From contig NZ_JAPJIV010000025.1 of NCBI RefSeq assembly GCF_026241895.1, positions 43,218 to 107,217 of the forward strand: a stretch of DNA of 64,000 bases, in the 5' to 3' direction. Below, piece by piece: positions 33,454 to 42,278 of this stretch. The notes below the pieces were generated by a model. The model was not told the origin of the DNA. It ran no database searches and was given only the letters and a program-made list of their open reading frames with translations. Position numbers and translations under genes: made by a program. Origin of the DNA: Pseudomonas sp. RIT-562. GTDB lineage: Bacteria; Pseudomonadota; Gammaproteobacteria; Pseudomonadales; Pseudomonadaceae. The first letter of the stretch is position 1. Every line of letters starts with the position of its first letter.

Positions 33454-34842
33454 TCAGAACGTTTGAGGTCGATCCGGCGAAGTTGCGCGGAAAAACCTGC
33501 GGGCCTGCGGATCACAAGCATAGGCGACATTGATGCGCAGCCAGTCGGTGATCACATCACTGGGGCTGAACGCAGTCGAAGAGGACAACTGGATACCGCA
33601 ACGCAGGGCATGGGCGAGAATCTGCGTGCGATCCTGTTTGCGCGAGCGTGCCCAGACGAACAGGCCGCCGGAGGGCTTGCAGAACACTTCCCAATCGGCG
33701 TCTTCAAGCATTTGCAGCGTCAGCCTGCGGTCGGCATTGAGCCGCTGGCGCTGGCGCTGTACCAGTTGACCATAGGCACCGCTGGCCAACAGGCAGGCCA
33801 GCACCGATTCGGCGAACGGTGATGCGCCCTTGCTGCTGATCATCTTGACGTGCACCAGCTTGGAAATGACCGCCACGGGCGCTGCGATAAAGCCGACCCT
33901 GAGTGAGCTGCTGAGGGTTTTTGAGTAGCTGCCGACGTATACCACACTGCGCCTGGTATCCAGGGCGGCCAATCGGACCCCGGGGCCGGTCTGTAAATCG
34001 GCGTAGACATCGTCTTCAATGACCAGCACGCCATGGGCATAGGCCAGCTGTAATAGCCGTTGCGCCACCAGTCGTCCAAGGCTGCTGCCCGTTGGATTTT
34101 GATGGTGGCTGTTGATGAACAGCGCACGGGGACGCAGCTTGAGCAAGACCGCCTCGAGCGCTGCGATATCAGGGCCGTTCAGGTTCCGCGGTATCTCGAT
34201 CATGCTGATGCCGTGCAAACGCAGGAGATCGAACAACGCGCTGTAACCCGGACTCTCCACTACGACGCTGTCTCCCGGCTTGAGTAAGGTGCGCACTATG
34301 AGGTCAAGCGCCTGGGTGGCACCGGCCGTGGTCATTACCTCATGTTCCTGCGCCTGGATATCCAGCCGGATCAGGCGTTTGATGATCTGCTGGCGCAAGG
34401 TCGGCAGGCCGAGCGGCGCGCTGTAGTTGAACAGGCTCGCCATGTCGGTATGGCTGACCTGACGGATCGCGAAAGCCAGGTCATCGGTTTCGCGCCAGCT
34501 CTCTGGCAACCCGCCGCCACCCAATTCCCAAGGATCCTGTTGAGCGCACCGCTGCTCGTCGGCCCCTTCCCCCTTGGGCAACACCTCCTGCCGGTGTGGC
34601 TGGGGTTTCGAAGCCACGAAAAAAGCTGAACCACGACGCGAGTCCAGCAGTCCCTTCGCCACCAGGCGCTCGCAGGCTTCCACCACACAGGCCTGACTGA
34701 GCAGATTGATGCGCGCGATATCCCGTACCGGCGGTAACCGGGTACCGGGAGCTACGTCGCCATGCCTGAGCCAGCGCACTAGCGAGTCGACGATTTGTTG
34801 TACGACCGGGACCAAGGCCTGTCGATCTATTCTCAATTCCAT
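33454..34842 (-). CDS. MocR-type GntR regulator with aminotransferase domain
   Basis: This 462-residue PdxR/MocR-class regulator has an N-terminal winged helix (about 10-75, GDVAPGTRLPPVRDIARI) and a class I aminotransferase-like domain. The PLP-binding lysine is predicted at K308 in VGSYSKTLSSSLRVGF, and INSHHQNPTG is the fold's conserved loop. Such proteins sense PLP or an amino compound. A full AGGAGG lies nine bases before the ATG at 34842. No EamA transporter or aminotransferase, the usual targets, is next to it; the target may be distant or itself. Confidence 0.92.
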   Translation of the reverse strand: MELRIDRQALVPVVQQIVDSLVRWLRHGDVAPGTRLPPVRDIARINLLSQACVVEACERLVAKGLLDSRRGSAFFVASKPQPHRQEVLPKGEGADEQRCAQQDPWELGGGGLPESWRETDDLAFAIRQVSHTDMASLFNYSAPLGLPTLRQQIIKRLIRLDIQAQEHEVMTTAGATQALDLIVRTLLKPGDSVVVESPGYSALFDLLRLHGISMIEIPRNLNGPDIAALEAVLLKLRPRALFINSHHQNPTGSSLGRLVAQRLLQLAYAHGVLVIEDDVYADLQTGPGVRLAALDTRRSVVYVGSYSKTLSSSLRVGFIAAPVAVISKLVHVKMISSKGASPFAESVLACLLASGAYGQLVQRQRQRLNADRRLTLQMLEDADWEVFCKPSGGLFVWARSRKQDRTQILAHALRCGIQLSSSTAFSPSDVITDWLRINVAYACDPQARRFFRATSPDRPQTF

Positions 34843-35058
34843 GAGCTGCTGCCTCCTGTTCGTTTTTACGCAAGGCAGTAGAGCATGGTGGTCCTGAATG
34901 GATGGGTAACGGGGGGGCTGGAACGGGGGGAGTTCACTTGGTGATACAGTTTTGGTTTTCTTTAGAGGGGGGGCTGCGGCCCGGGAAAGATCGCAGCCTC
35001 GTTGCACTCGACAGCTCCTACACAGCTCCTACGCACCTGTTGCGCATCGTGTGGGGGG
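34843..35058. promoter_or_regulatory. Upstream region of the MocR gene, with hairpin repeat
   Basis: On the minus strand AACCAAAACTGTATCACC (34955-34938) could hold the regulator's own operator or promoter -10 (TGTATC). Below the SDR gene, GGCTGCG and CGCAGCC at 34972-34996 form a hairpin of a common Pseudomonas repeat type (AAGATCGCAGCCTCG), possibly ending SDR transcription. Confidence 0.4.
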
Positions 35059-35820
35059 TTAGAACGCGGTAACGCCGCCGTCCACTGCCAACGAGTGTCC
35101 GGTGGTAAATGCGGCGCCGTCACTGCACAGATACAACACTGCGCTGGCGATCTCTTCGACTTTGCCGATGCGACCGACTGGATGCATCGCATTGGCGAAC
35201 TCGCCCTTCTTCGGATCCGCCTCATAAGCGCGGCGGAACATGTCAGTGTCGATAACCGCCGGGCATACCGCATTGACTCGGATTTTCTTTTTCGCATACT
35301 CGATCGCCGCTGACTTGGTCAGGCCGATCACCGCGTGTTTGGAGGCCGCATAGATACTCATTTTCGGCGCAGCCCCCAGACCCGCCACGGAAGCCGTATT
35401 AACTATGGCGCCACCGCCCTGTGCCAGCAGCAGGGGTAACTGGTACTTCATGCACAGCCACACGCCTTTGACGTTGACGCCCATGATTGCGTCGAACTCG
35501 TCGAGCGTGCCGTCCGCCAGCTTGCCCTTCTCGATTTCAATGCCAGCGTTGTTGAAGGCGTAGTCCAGACGTCCGTAGGTATTCACCACCTCGTCCATCA
35601 GATGTTTCACTTCGCTCTCCTGGGTGACGTCGCAGCGCACGAAGGTCGCTTCACCGCCCAGGGTACGAATCAGTGCCACGGTACCTTCGCCGCTTGCCGT
35701 ATCCAGGTCGGCGACTACCACTTTCAAGCCTTCAGCGGCGAACGCCTGGGCAGTGGCGCGGCCGATACCATTGCCAGCGCCAGTCACTACTGCCACTTGA
35801 CCAGAAAACGTCATGCTCAT
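35059..35820 (-). CDS. Short-chain dehydrogenase/reductase
   Basis: This 253-residue classical SDR has the cofactor loop TGAGNGIG at 13-20, D37-like acidic residue after VVVADLD favouring NAD, NNAG in the fourth strand, and the active-site Ser...YAASK. The substrate cannot be assigned. I chose ATG 35820 because GGAGG lies eight bases upstream; the ATG six bases earlier would be too close to the SD. It is divergent from the MDR oxidoreductase gene (232-base gap). Confidence 0.92.
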   Translation of the reverse strand: MSMTFSGQVAVVTGAGNGIGRATAQAFAAEGLKVVVADLDTASGEGTVALIRTLGGEATFVRCDVTQESEVKHLMDEVVNTYGRLDYAFNNAGIEIEKGKLADGTLDEFDAIMGVNVKGVWLCMKYQLPLLLAQGGGAIVNTASVAGLGAAPKMSIYAASKHAVIGLTKSAAIEYAKKKIRVNAVCPAVIDTDMFRRAYEADPKKGEFANAMHPVGRIGKVEEIASAVLYLCSDGAAFTTGHSLAVDGGVTAF

Positions 35821-36052
35821 TGCCATGTCCTCCAAAGAAGCTGGGAAAGTACGTGCGGCCAGTCTAGTCACAGGTGGCTGCACTGCGGCAGCACTATCAG
35901 AAGGCCGGTTGGCTGCCCATGAGTGGCAGTGATGAAACACCGGGAGTGACTATCACTGCTCTGGATCGAACTGCATTCGCGGCATCAGCCAAACTTGCAG
36001 CCTGGATCACTAACGGCTATCAACAAGGCTTCATCCCTCTTGAGCGCCTGTC

Positions 36053-37057
36053 ATGACTAACCAGACCAATCGCCAGTTCCTGCTCGCCAAACGTCCGGTG
36101 GGCCCGGCGACCCGCGAGACTTTCACCTATCAGGAAGTACCGGTCGGTGAGCCGGGCGCAGGGCAGATCCTGGTAAAAAACGAATACCTGTCCCTGGACC
36201 CGGCCATGCGTGGTTGGATGAACGAGGGCAAGTCCTACATTCCGCCCGTAGGTATCGGCGAAGTCATGCGCGCATTGGGCGTAGGCAAAGTCGTCGCCTC
36301 GAATAATCCGGGCTTTGCTGTCGGCGATTACGTCAACGGCGCTCTTGGCGTGCAGGACTATTTCCTCGGCGAGCCGCGGGGCTTCTACAAGGTCGATCCG
36401 AAACTGGCGCCGCTGCCGCGTTATTTGTCAGCACTGGGCATGACCGGCATGACCGCCTACTTCGCGCTGCTCGACGTCGGCGCGCCAAAAGAAGGTGACA
36501 CCGTGGTGCTCTCCGGTGCTGCGGGCGCCGTGGGCAGCATTGCCGGGCAGATTGCCAAGCTCAAAGGCTGCCGAGTGATCGGCATCGCTGGCGGCGCGGA
36601 CAAGTGCAAGTTCCTGATCGATGAACTGGGTTTCGACGGTGCCATCGACTACAAGAACGAAGACGTGCACGCCGGCCTGAAACGCGAATGTCCAAAAGGG
36701 GTCGACGTGTATTTCGATAACGTGGGCGGCGATATTCTCGACGCCGTGCTGGGCCGCTTGGCCATGAAGGCCCGGGTGGTTATTTGCGGCGCCATCAGCC
36801 AGTACAACAACAAGGAGGCGGTCAAGGGCCCCGCCAACTACCTGTCGCTATTGGTCAACCGCGCCCGCATGGAAGGCTTCGTGGTAATGGACTACGCGGC
36901 ACAGTTCGCCGCTGCCGGACAAGAGATGGCAGGCTGGATGGCCAAGGGGCAGCTCAAGAGCAAGGAAGATATCGTCGAAGGACTGGAGACGTTCCCGGAG
37001 ACGCTGATGAAGCTGTTCAGCGGGGAAAACTTCGGCAAGCTGGTGTTGAAGGTGTAA
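36053..37057 (+). CDS. NADP-dependent MDR oxidoreductase (CurA/alkenal-reductase-like)
   Basis: This 334-residue zinc-free medium-chain reductase is related to curcumin reductase and 2-alkenal reductases. The Rossmann motif SGAAGAVGSIAGQIAK is in the middle, with GIAGGADKCK after the second strand as an NADPH 2'-phosphate binding segment, and YFDNVGGD further on. It probably reduces alpha,beta-unsaturated carbonyls. The ATG at 36053 overlaps the stop of a 60-codon frame beginning at 35874 (ATGA). Downstream it meets pyrF over a hairpin. Confidence 0.9.
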   Translation: MTNQTNRQFLLAKRPVGPATRETFTYQEVPVGEPGAGQILVKNEYLSLDPAMRGWMNEGKSYIPPVGIGEVMRALGVGKVVASNNPGFAVGDYVNGALGVQDYFLGEPRGFYKVDPKLAPLPRYLSALGMTGMTAYFALLDVGAPKEGDTVVLSGAAGAVGSIAGQIAKLKGCRVIGIAGGADKCKFLIDELGFDGAIDYKNEDVHAGLKRECPKGVDVYFDNVGGDILDAVLGRLAMKARVVICGAISQYNNKEAVKGPANYLSLLVNRARMEGFVVMDYAAQFAAAGQEMAGWMAKGQLKSKEDIVEGLETFPETLMKLFSGENFGKLVLKV

Positions 37058-37082
37058 AACACCTCTTCCACGACCGCAATTG

Positions 37083-37109
37083 CTGTGGGAGCAAGCCTTG
37101 CTCCCACAG
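37083..37109. terminator. Perfect hairpin between convergent genes (half REP)
   Basis: CTGTGGGAGCAA and TTGCTCCCACAG pair over 12 bases with a three-base loop. It lies between the MDR gene and pyrF and has the core of the REP repeats found elsewhere in the window. There is no long T run, so termination would be modest. Confidence 0.75.
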
Positions 37110-37119
37110 ACTCAGGCCA

Positions 37120-37818
37120 TTACGCCAGCTCTGCCACCACCGCAGCCAGCGCCTTCGCCGGATCTGCCGCCTGACTGATCGGTCGACCGATAACCAGGTA
37201 ATCCGAACCAGCATCCAGCGCCTGGCGCGGAGTCAGGATGCGACGTTGATCGTCCTGGGCGCTGCCCGCCGGACGAATACCAGGGGTCACCAGTTGCAAC
37301 GAAGGATGTGCCGATTTCAGCGCCTGGGCTTCCAGCGCCGAGCACACCAGACCATCCATCCCGGCTTTCTGCGCCAATGCAGCCAGGCGCAGCACCTGCT
37401 CCTGCGGTTCGATGTCGAGACCGATACCGGCCAGATCCTCACGCTCCATGCTGGTCAGCACGGTTACGCCAATCAACAGCGGCTTGGGGCCTGTGCGCTG
37501 ATCGAGCACTTCGCGGCAGGCTGCCATCATGCGCAGGCCTCCGGAGCAATGCACGTTGACCATCCACACACCCATTTCCGCTGCGGCTTTCACCGCCATT
37601 GCGGTGGTGTTGGGGATGTCATGGAACTTGAGGTCGAGGAAGACTTCGAAACCCTTGTCACGCAGGGTGCCGACAATTTCCGACGCGCAGCTGGTGAACA
37701 GCTCCTTGCCCACTTTGACCCGGCACAGGCTCGGGTCCAGTTGATCGGCCAGCTTCAGTGCGGCGTCACGGGTGGGGAAATCCAGGGCGACGATGATAGG
37801 AGTCTGGCAGACGGACAT
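37120..37818 (-). CDS. pyrF: Orotidine-5'-phosphate decarboxylase
   Basis: This 232-residue decarboxylase converts OMP to UMP, the last step of pyrimidine synthesis. The catalytic D-x-K-x-x-D is D62-L-K64-F-H-D67, and GIRPAG plus DYLVIGRPI form the phosphate site. The ATG at 37818 (MSVCQTPIIVALD) has a GAGAG-like SD; an earlier in-frame ATG at 37854 adds residues not seen in the family. It stands alone on this strand. Confidence 0.97.
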   Translation of the reverse strand: MSVCQTPIIVALDFPTRDAALKLADQLDPSLCRVKVGKELFTSCASEIVGTLRDKGFEVFLDLKFHDIPNTTAMAVKAAAEMGVWMVNVHCSGGLRMMAACREVLDQRTGPKPLLIGVTVLTSMEREDLAGIGLDIEPQEQVLRLAALAQKAGMDGLVCSALEAQALKSAHPSLQLVTPGIRPAGSAQDDQRRILTPRQALDAGSDYLVIGRPISQAADPAKALAAVVAELA

Positions 37819-37932
37819 GGGCGGGCTCTCAGGCAGGACGAAATCGGCGCGCATTGTAGCGGAACCAGCGGCACTGCGGGACCCGATGATCGGTAAATCG
37901 TCCCGACTGATCAGGCAATACTAGCCCTTCCC

Positions 37933-38985
37933 TCAACGCCGGTCCTCAATACGCGCGTGACTCTTGCTCCAGTCAGTCAACAGGCTGTACGCCACGGCCA
38001 GCAAAGTCGGGCCGATGAACAAGCCAATGAAGCCAAACGCGATCAAGCCGCCAAATACGCCCAGCAACACAATCACCAGGGGCAGATTGCCGCCACGGCT
38101 GATCAGGTAAGGCTTGAGCACGTTGTCGACGCCACTGATGATGAACGTGCCCCAGATCCCGAGGAATACCGCCATCCCGTAGTCACCTTTCCATGCCAGC
38201 CAGGCCGTCGCCGGAATCCACACCAGCGGCGGGCCCATGGGAATCAGGCTGAGCAGGAACGTGACGATGCCCAGCACCAGAGCACCGGGAACGCCGGCAA
38301 TCAGGAAACCGACCAGCGCCAGCACCGCCTGCGCCGCTGCCGTGCCGATCACGCCGTTCACTACACGCTGCACCGTTCCGGCCACGAGCTCGATGTAATA
38401 ACCGGCGCGGTCGCCGATCAGGCGTTCGAGCAAGCCATGGACGAACGCCGCCAGGCGCGGCCCATCGCGATAGAAAAAGAATACGAAGACGATGCTCAAG
38501 GTCAGTTCGAGAATGCCGCCGCCAATCTGTGCACTGCGCGCCAGCAACCAGTTGCCAACCTGCCCCAGGTACGGCTTGACGGCTACCATCATTGCCGCGC
38601 CCTGCTGGTCGATGCTGTTCCAGATGCCTACCAGGCGCTCGCCAACCAGTGGAATGGAACCCAGCCAGGTAGGCGCCTCGGGAAGGCCGTCGACCTGCAC
38701 ATCCTTGATGAACGCCGTGGCATCGCGTACGTGATCGGCCAGGTTGAAACCCAGCCATACCAGCGGCACCGCCACCAGCAACATCCAGCCCAGGGTCAGC
38801 ACGGCGGCGGCCAGGGATTCACGACCGTTGAGCCAGCGGGTCAGCAGGCGCATCAATGGCCAACTGGCAAACGCCAGTACTGCCCCCCAGAACAACGCCG
38901 ACCAGAACGGCGCCATCACCCATAAGCTCGCGCCAAACAGCACCAGGAGCAGGATCTGCACCAACAGCCGATCATTGTTGATCAT
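37933..38985 (-). CDS. AI-2E family (UPF0118) transporter
   Basis: This 350-residue polytopic membrane protein of the AI-2E family has about eight helices, the last ones holding GGLIAFGFIGLFIGPTLLAV, the family's most conserved stretch. Members have been linked to autoinducer-2 export or Na+/H+ exchange; which applies here is unknown. The ATG at 38985 (MINNDRLLVQ) is preferred; the frame extends to 39024 without SD. It follows the DUF4892 gene by 60 bases and may share its transcript. Confidence 0.9.
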   Translation of the reverse strand: MINNDRLLVQILLLVLFGASLWVMAPFWSALFWGAVLAFASWPLMRLLTRWLNGRESLAAAVLTLGWMLLVAVPLVWLGFNLADHVRDATAFIKDVQVDGLPEAPTWLGSIPLVGERLVGIWNSIDQQGAAMMVAVKPYLGQVGNWLLARSAQIGGGILELTLSIVFVFFFYRDGPRLAAFVHGLLERLIGDRAGYYIELVAGTVQRVVNGVIGTAAAQAVLALVGFLIAGVPGALVLGIVTFLLSLIPMGPPLVWIPATAWLAWKGDYGMAVFLGIWGTFIISGVDNVLKPYLISRGGNLPLVIVLLGVFGGLIAFGFIGLFIGPTLLAVAYSLLTDWSKSHARIEDRR

Positions 38986-39045
38986 GTATGTCTCGTCGTC
39001 AGGAAAGAGTCGGCGAACGCGCACCCGGCGCTCGCCGGGTGCAGC

Positions 39046-39864
39046 TTATCGCAATAGCTCGACGTGCAGGCCAGAGCCTTCGTTGCCACCGGTTTCCATC
39101 CGTGCCGCACGCACGCCCTGCTTCACCAATGCCTGGCGCCAGGCTTCGGCGTTTGGCCCGGAGACACTGATGCGCAGGCCGGTATCCAGGTTCAAGGCGC
39201 GGGACAGCAGGCGCAACCAGGTATCGTCGGGAGCGGCGCTCAGTTTCGGGAAGTCGAGTTCACCGGTGCTCTTGAGCTGTCGCAACAACGTGGCGGAGGT
39301 GGGCAGCAATTCACCCAGGGGAGCCGAGGCTTCAAACTGCTCGGCATGCAGATAAGCCTTACGATTGCCTCGCGTAATGCTGTAGAGCGCCACCAGGGTG
39401 TTGTCCTGGGGTGCTGCCAGGCGCAACAGCAGATAGGCCTGCTGATCATCGGCGCCGTACAGCTTTGCGTTGCCAAACACTTCATTGGCCCACAGGCTGC
39501 TCTCGCCGCAGTCCCGCGCCTGGCACCAGAACAACAACTCGGCACCCTGTTTCTGCAAGGCCTCGCGAGCCGCCGTGAAGGCGTCCGTGGAAGAGTGTTC
39601 CGGTGGCAGTTCGTAGGTCACGGACGTGGTTTGCCCGCGCGCGGTGACCTGTCCGTCGAAGCGTAACTGCCCGCTGATCTTGCGGATCGACCCCAGCGGA
39701 TAAATCCGTTCCATTTCCACGGCGGGACGATAGTCGACGATTTGCGAGTCGCCCATCCGCGGCAGAATCTGCAGGTCCTGGCTGCCGGGTATATCGGCAG
39801 CAAACGACTGGGCACTGAAGCAGCACAGCGCGATAAGACTGAGTGAGCGCGTGGAAAGACTCAT
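39046..39864 (-). CDS. DUF4892 exported protein
   Basis: This 272-residue protein has a signal peptide (LIALCCFSAQSFA, cleavage expected after residue 22) and so acts in the periplasm or outer membrane. It matches the DUF4892 type by remembered sequence (MERIYPLGSIRKISGQLRF); function unknown. C-terminal residues (ISVSGPNAEAWRQALVKQGVRAARMETGG) may form an OmpA-like or secondary fold. Its ATG overlaps by four bases the stop of a 25-codon ORF that has its own SD (GGGAGA), so its translation probably depends on that small ORF. Confidence 0.85.
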   Translation of the reverse strand: MSLSTRSLSLIALCCFSAQSFAADIPGSQDLQILPRMGDSQIVDYRPAVEMERIYPLGSIRKISGQLRFDGQVTARGQTTSVTYELPPEHSSTDAFTAAREALQKQGAELLFWCQARDCGESSLWANEVFGNAKLYGADDQQAYLLLRLAAPQDNTLVALYSITRGNRKAYLHAEQFEASAPLGELLPTSATLLRQLKSTGELDFPKLSAAPDDTWLRLLSRALNLDTGLRISVSGPNAEAWRQALVKQGVRAARMETGGNEGSGLHVELLR

Positions 39865-39938
39865 CGGATCGGCATGCCCTGGGCACACTTGACCACCTGT
39901 TGGCCATTCGGGGTCGCAGCGGTGTAGAGATCTTTCAT
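39861..39938 (-). other. 25-codon ORF resembling a GST N-terminus, coupled to the DUF4892 gene
   Basis: ATG at 39938, eight to ten bases after GGGAGA, opens a frame MKDLYTAATPNGQQVVKCAQ... ending with TGA at 39861-39863, which overlaps the next ATG (ATGA). The first 12 residues look like the start of YfcG-type glutathione transferases (DLYTAATPNG). It may be the remnant of a GST gene now serving as a translational leader, or a short real peptide. It is too short to decide by eye. Confidence 0.45.
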
Positions 39939-39988
39939 GGTTGTCTCCCATTTCAAGCCGCCCAGCCTCGACAGTTGCCCGGCGCAAG

Positions 39989-40843
39989 TCAAGGAACGGT
40001 GAAGAACCGATTGAAACAGTCTGCGACAAGATCCGCGCCGGCCTCGTCGTTCAGGTGTAAATGATGGCCACCTGGCAGTTGTTCCCGGCTGAAGGGTAGA
40101 CGTTCCAGCAACTCCTCGTGCTTGGCGAGCATGCCGTCGGCCGCGACCACCAGTTTGGCCGGGCAACTGACCCGCTGCACAAAGGCCATCGCCTGTTCCG
40201 TGGTCAGGCGCAATGGCGAGGGCAAGGTCAGGCGGTTGTCAGTGCGCCACGTGTAACCGCCCGGCACCGGCATCAGCCCGCGCTGGGCCAGCAACTCGGC
40301 AGCCTCGCGACTGACCGCCACCAGGCCTTTCATGCGCGCTTCGATCGCTCGGTCGAGCGTGGCATACACCGGTTTGCGTTTCTCCCGCAGATCCAGTTGC
40401 GCCTGCAAGGCCATGCCCATCCGCTCCGCGGCGTTTTCCGCCTTGTCCGTCGGTGGAATGATGCCGTCGATCAGCGCCAGGTGCGTGACGCGCTCCGGCA
40501 GCGAGCCGGCGATGATCAATGAAGCAATCGCCCCCATCGAATGCCCCAGCAGGGCAAATCGCTGCAAGCCCAGTTGTTCGGCCACTTGCAGCACGTCATG
40601 GGCGTAGTCCCACATCGCGTAGCCGGCACCGCTGGGCCGATGCCCGGAGTGACCATGGCCAGCCATGTCCAGGGCGATGATGCGCAAGTTATGGAGCTTG
40701 GGCGCCAGTCGGGCAAAGCTGTTGGCGTTGTCCAGCCAGCCATGCAAGGCAATGACCGGCATGCCGTCCTCAGGCCCGAACAGGTGCGCCGCCAGTTCGA
40801 TGTGTGGCAGGGTCAGGCGAACTTCTTCGACGGGGTGATTCAT
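39989..40843 (-). CDS. Alpha/beta hydrolase
   Basis: This 284-residue alpha/beta-fold hydrolase has the oxyanion segment ALHGWLDNANSF, the nucleophile elbow GHSMGAIAS with S102, and the C-terminal His in LPGGHHLHLND. It resembles esterases of the serine-hydrolase-like MhpC type; substrate unknown. Its ATG overlaps the stop of the next hydrolase gene by four bases (40840-40843), so both are made together. Confidence 0.9.
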   Translation of the reverse strand: MNHPVEEVRLTLPHIELAAHLFGPEDGMPVIALHGWLDNANSFARLAPKLHNLRIIALDMAGHGHSGHRPSGAGYAMWDYAHDVLQVAEQLGLQRFALLGHSMGAIASLIIAGSLPERVTHLALIDGIIPPTDKAENAAERMGMALQAQLDLREKRKPVYATLDRAIEARMKGLVAVSREAAELLAQRGLMPVPGGYTWRTDNRLTLPSPLRLTTEQAMAFVQRVSCPAKLVVAADGMLAKHEELLERLPFSREQLPGGHHLHLNDEAGADLVADCFNRFFTVP

Positions 40844-41646
40844 GCGCAGTCCTGCTGCTGACGACCTTGCCAACGGCTGAACAGGTTCTTCAGCAGCGTG
40901 GCAGTATCCTGTGGGCGTTCCAGCGGGAACATGTGGCCGCCCGGCATGGTCAGGGACTCACCCAGCGGCATGCGCCCCACTGCACTGGCGTGATAGCGCA
41001 TGACCACCCGGCTGTTGTGCCCGCGAACCACCGCCAGCGGCACCTTCAACTGTCGTGTGCGGCCAGGACTGGTATGGGGTACGCCGCGGTAGATGCTGAT
41101 TTCCGTGGCGGGATTGAAGCGCAATCTTAAAGTGTCGCCAACCTTGTGCAATCCGTGATGCAGGTAGGCGTCCAGGCACTCCGGATCGAAGCTGCGAAAC
41201 AGGCTTTTGCCTGAAAAATAGCGACGAGCGCTGTCCAGGTCGGAGAATTCTTCGCGGCGGCCCAGGGTGCGACCGGCCGGTGTCAGGCGATCGATCAAAC
41301 CAAAACGCTTGGCAGCGCGAATGACCCATTGATCAGCTCGGTTCAACACCGGCGAATCGAGCATGACCACCCCGCGATACAGCTCCGGACAGCGCAGCGC
41401 CGCGTGCAGGTGCAGCACCCCGCCGAACGAATGGCCGACGCCCCATACCGGTTCCGGTTGCTGTTGCAGATGGTGGATCAGCTCATCCACCAGGTTGTAC
41501 CAATTGTCGTCGGCCGGAAAGCGCGGATCGTGGGCGTGCTGCTCCAGATGCGTCACCTGAAACTCAGGCGCCAGCGCCGCAAACAATTTGCCATAGGTGC
41601 CGGAGGGGAAACCGTTGGCGTGGGCGAAGAATATCTGTTGCGACAT
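40840..41646 (-). CDS. Alpha/beta hydrolase
   Basis: This second alpha/beta hydrolase (268 residues) has FAHANGFPSGTY at the N-terminus, the nucleophile S73 in GVGHSFGGVLHL and the His in LTMPGGHMFPLERP. The start is uncertain: MSQQIFFAHANGF (41646) fits the fold best, while an ATG at 41676 adds ten residues; neither has a good SD. It lies upstream of the first hydrolase and, 156 bases below the hotdog gene, may share a transcript with it. Confidence 0.85.
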   Translation of the reverse strand: MSQQIFFAHANGFPSGTYGKLFAALAPEFQVTHLEQHAHDPRFPADDNWYNLVDELIHHLQQQPEPVWGVGHSFGGVLHLHAALRCPELYRGVVMLDSPVLNRADQWVIRAAKRFGLIDRLTPAGRTLGRREEFSDLDSARRYFSGKSLFRSFDPECLDAYLHHGLHKVGDTLRLRFNPATEISIYRGVPHTSPGRTRQLKVPLAVVRGHNSRVVMRYHASAVGRMPLGESLTMPGGHMFPLERPQDTATLLKNLFSRWQGRQQQDCA

Positions 41647-41751
41647 ACCGGCAAATCCATGAGCGAGAACAGGCATTGATTGTCTGCAAGACAGTGCCCT
41701 GCGGCAATGACCGTAACTGACAGGAATGATGACAGTCCGGCCACGGCATGA

Positions 41752-41789
41752 CCTTGTGGCAGCTGCCACGTTCGGCAGCGGCTACAAGG
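41752..41789 (-). terminator. Imperfect hairpin after the hotdog thioesterase gene
   Basis: CCTTGTGGCAGCTGCC and GGCAGCGGCTACAAGG pair with a few mismatches around ACGTTC. It is a REP-like element in the terminator position between two minus-strand genes. Confidence 0.55.
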
Positions 41790-41802
41790 GTTGACTCGTG
41801 GT

Positions 41803-42246
41803 TTAACGCGCGGGCGGATTTTCGCCCAGCGGGACCACCGCCATGGTCAGGCGCGACACGCAGCTGGCCTTGCCCTCGTCACTGGTCAAGCGGATGTCCC
41901 AGACGTGGGTGGTGCGGCCGATGTGAATCGGCTTGGCCACCGCCGTCACCCGCCCACTACGCAGGCCGCGCAGGTGGTTGGCGTTGATTTCCAGGCCCAC
42001 GCAGTAGAACTTGCTGGCGTCGATACACAGGTAACTGGCCATCGACCCCACGGACTCGGCCAGCACCACCGAGGCCCCACCGTGCAGCAGGCCATAGGGT
42101 TGGTGGGTACGCTGATCGATGACCATGCTCGCCGTCAGGGATTCGTCGTCGAAGGCTTCGAAACGAATATCCAGCACTTCACCGATGGTGTTTTTCTGGA
42201 TGGCGTTCAACTGCTCAATGTTCGGGGTGGTGCGCCACAGGCTCAT
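41803..42246 (-). CDS. Hotdog-fold acyl-CoA thioesterase (PaaI/MenI type)
   Basis: This 147-residue hotdog thioesterase has the family helix LHGGASVVLAESVGS at 54-68, with E64 as the predicted catalytic residue. It would hydrolyse aromatic or medium-chain acyl-CoA. The ATG at 42246 (MSLWRTTPNI) has AAGGA eight bases upstream, while the ATG nine bases earlier lies inside the SD spacing. It follows the acyl-CoA ligase gene by 32 bases, so an acyl-CoA maker and an acyl-CoA breaker are in one operon. Confidence 0.92.
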   Translation of the reverse strand: MSLWRTTPNIEQLNAIQKNTIGEVLDIRFEAFDDESLTASMVIDQRTHQPYGLLHGGASVVLAESVGSMASYLCIDASKFYCVGLEINANHLRGLRSGRVTAVAKPIHIGRTTHVWDIRLTSDEGKASCVSRLTMAVVPLGENPPAR

Positions 42247-42278
42247 CGCTGACATCCTTTGTTGATTTTATTCGTCCC

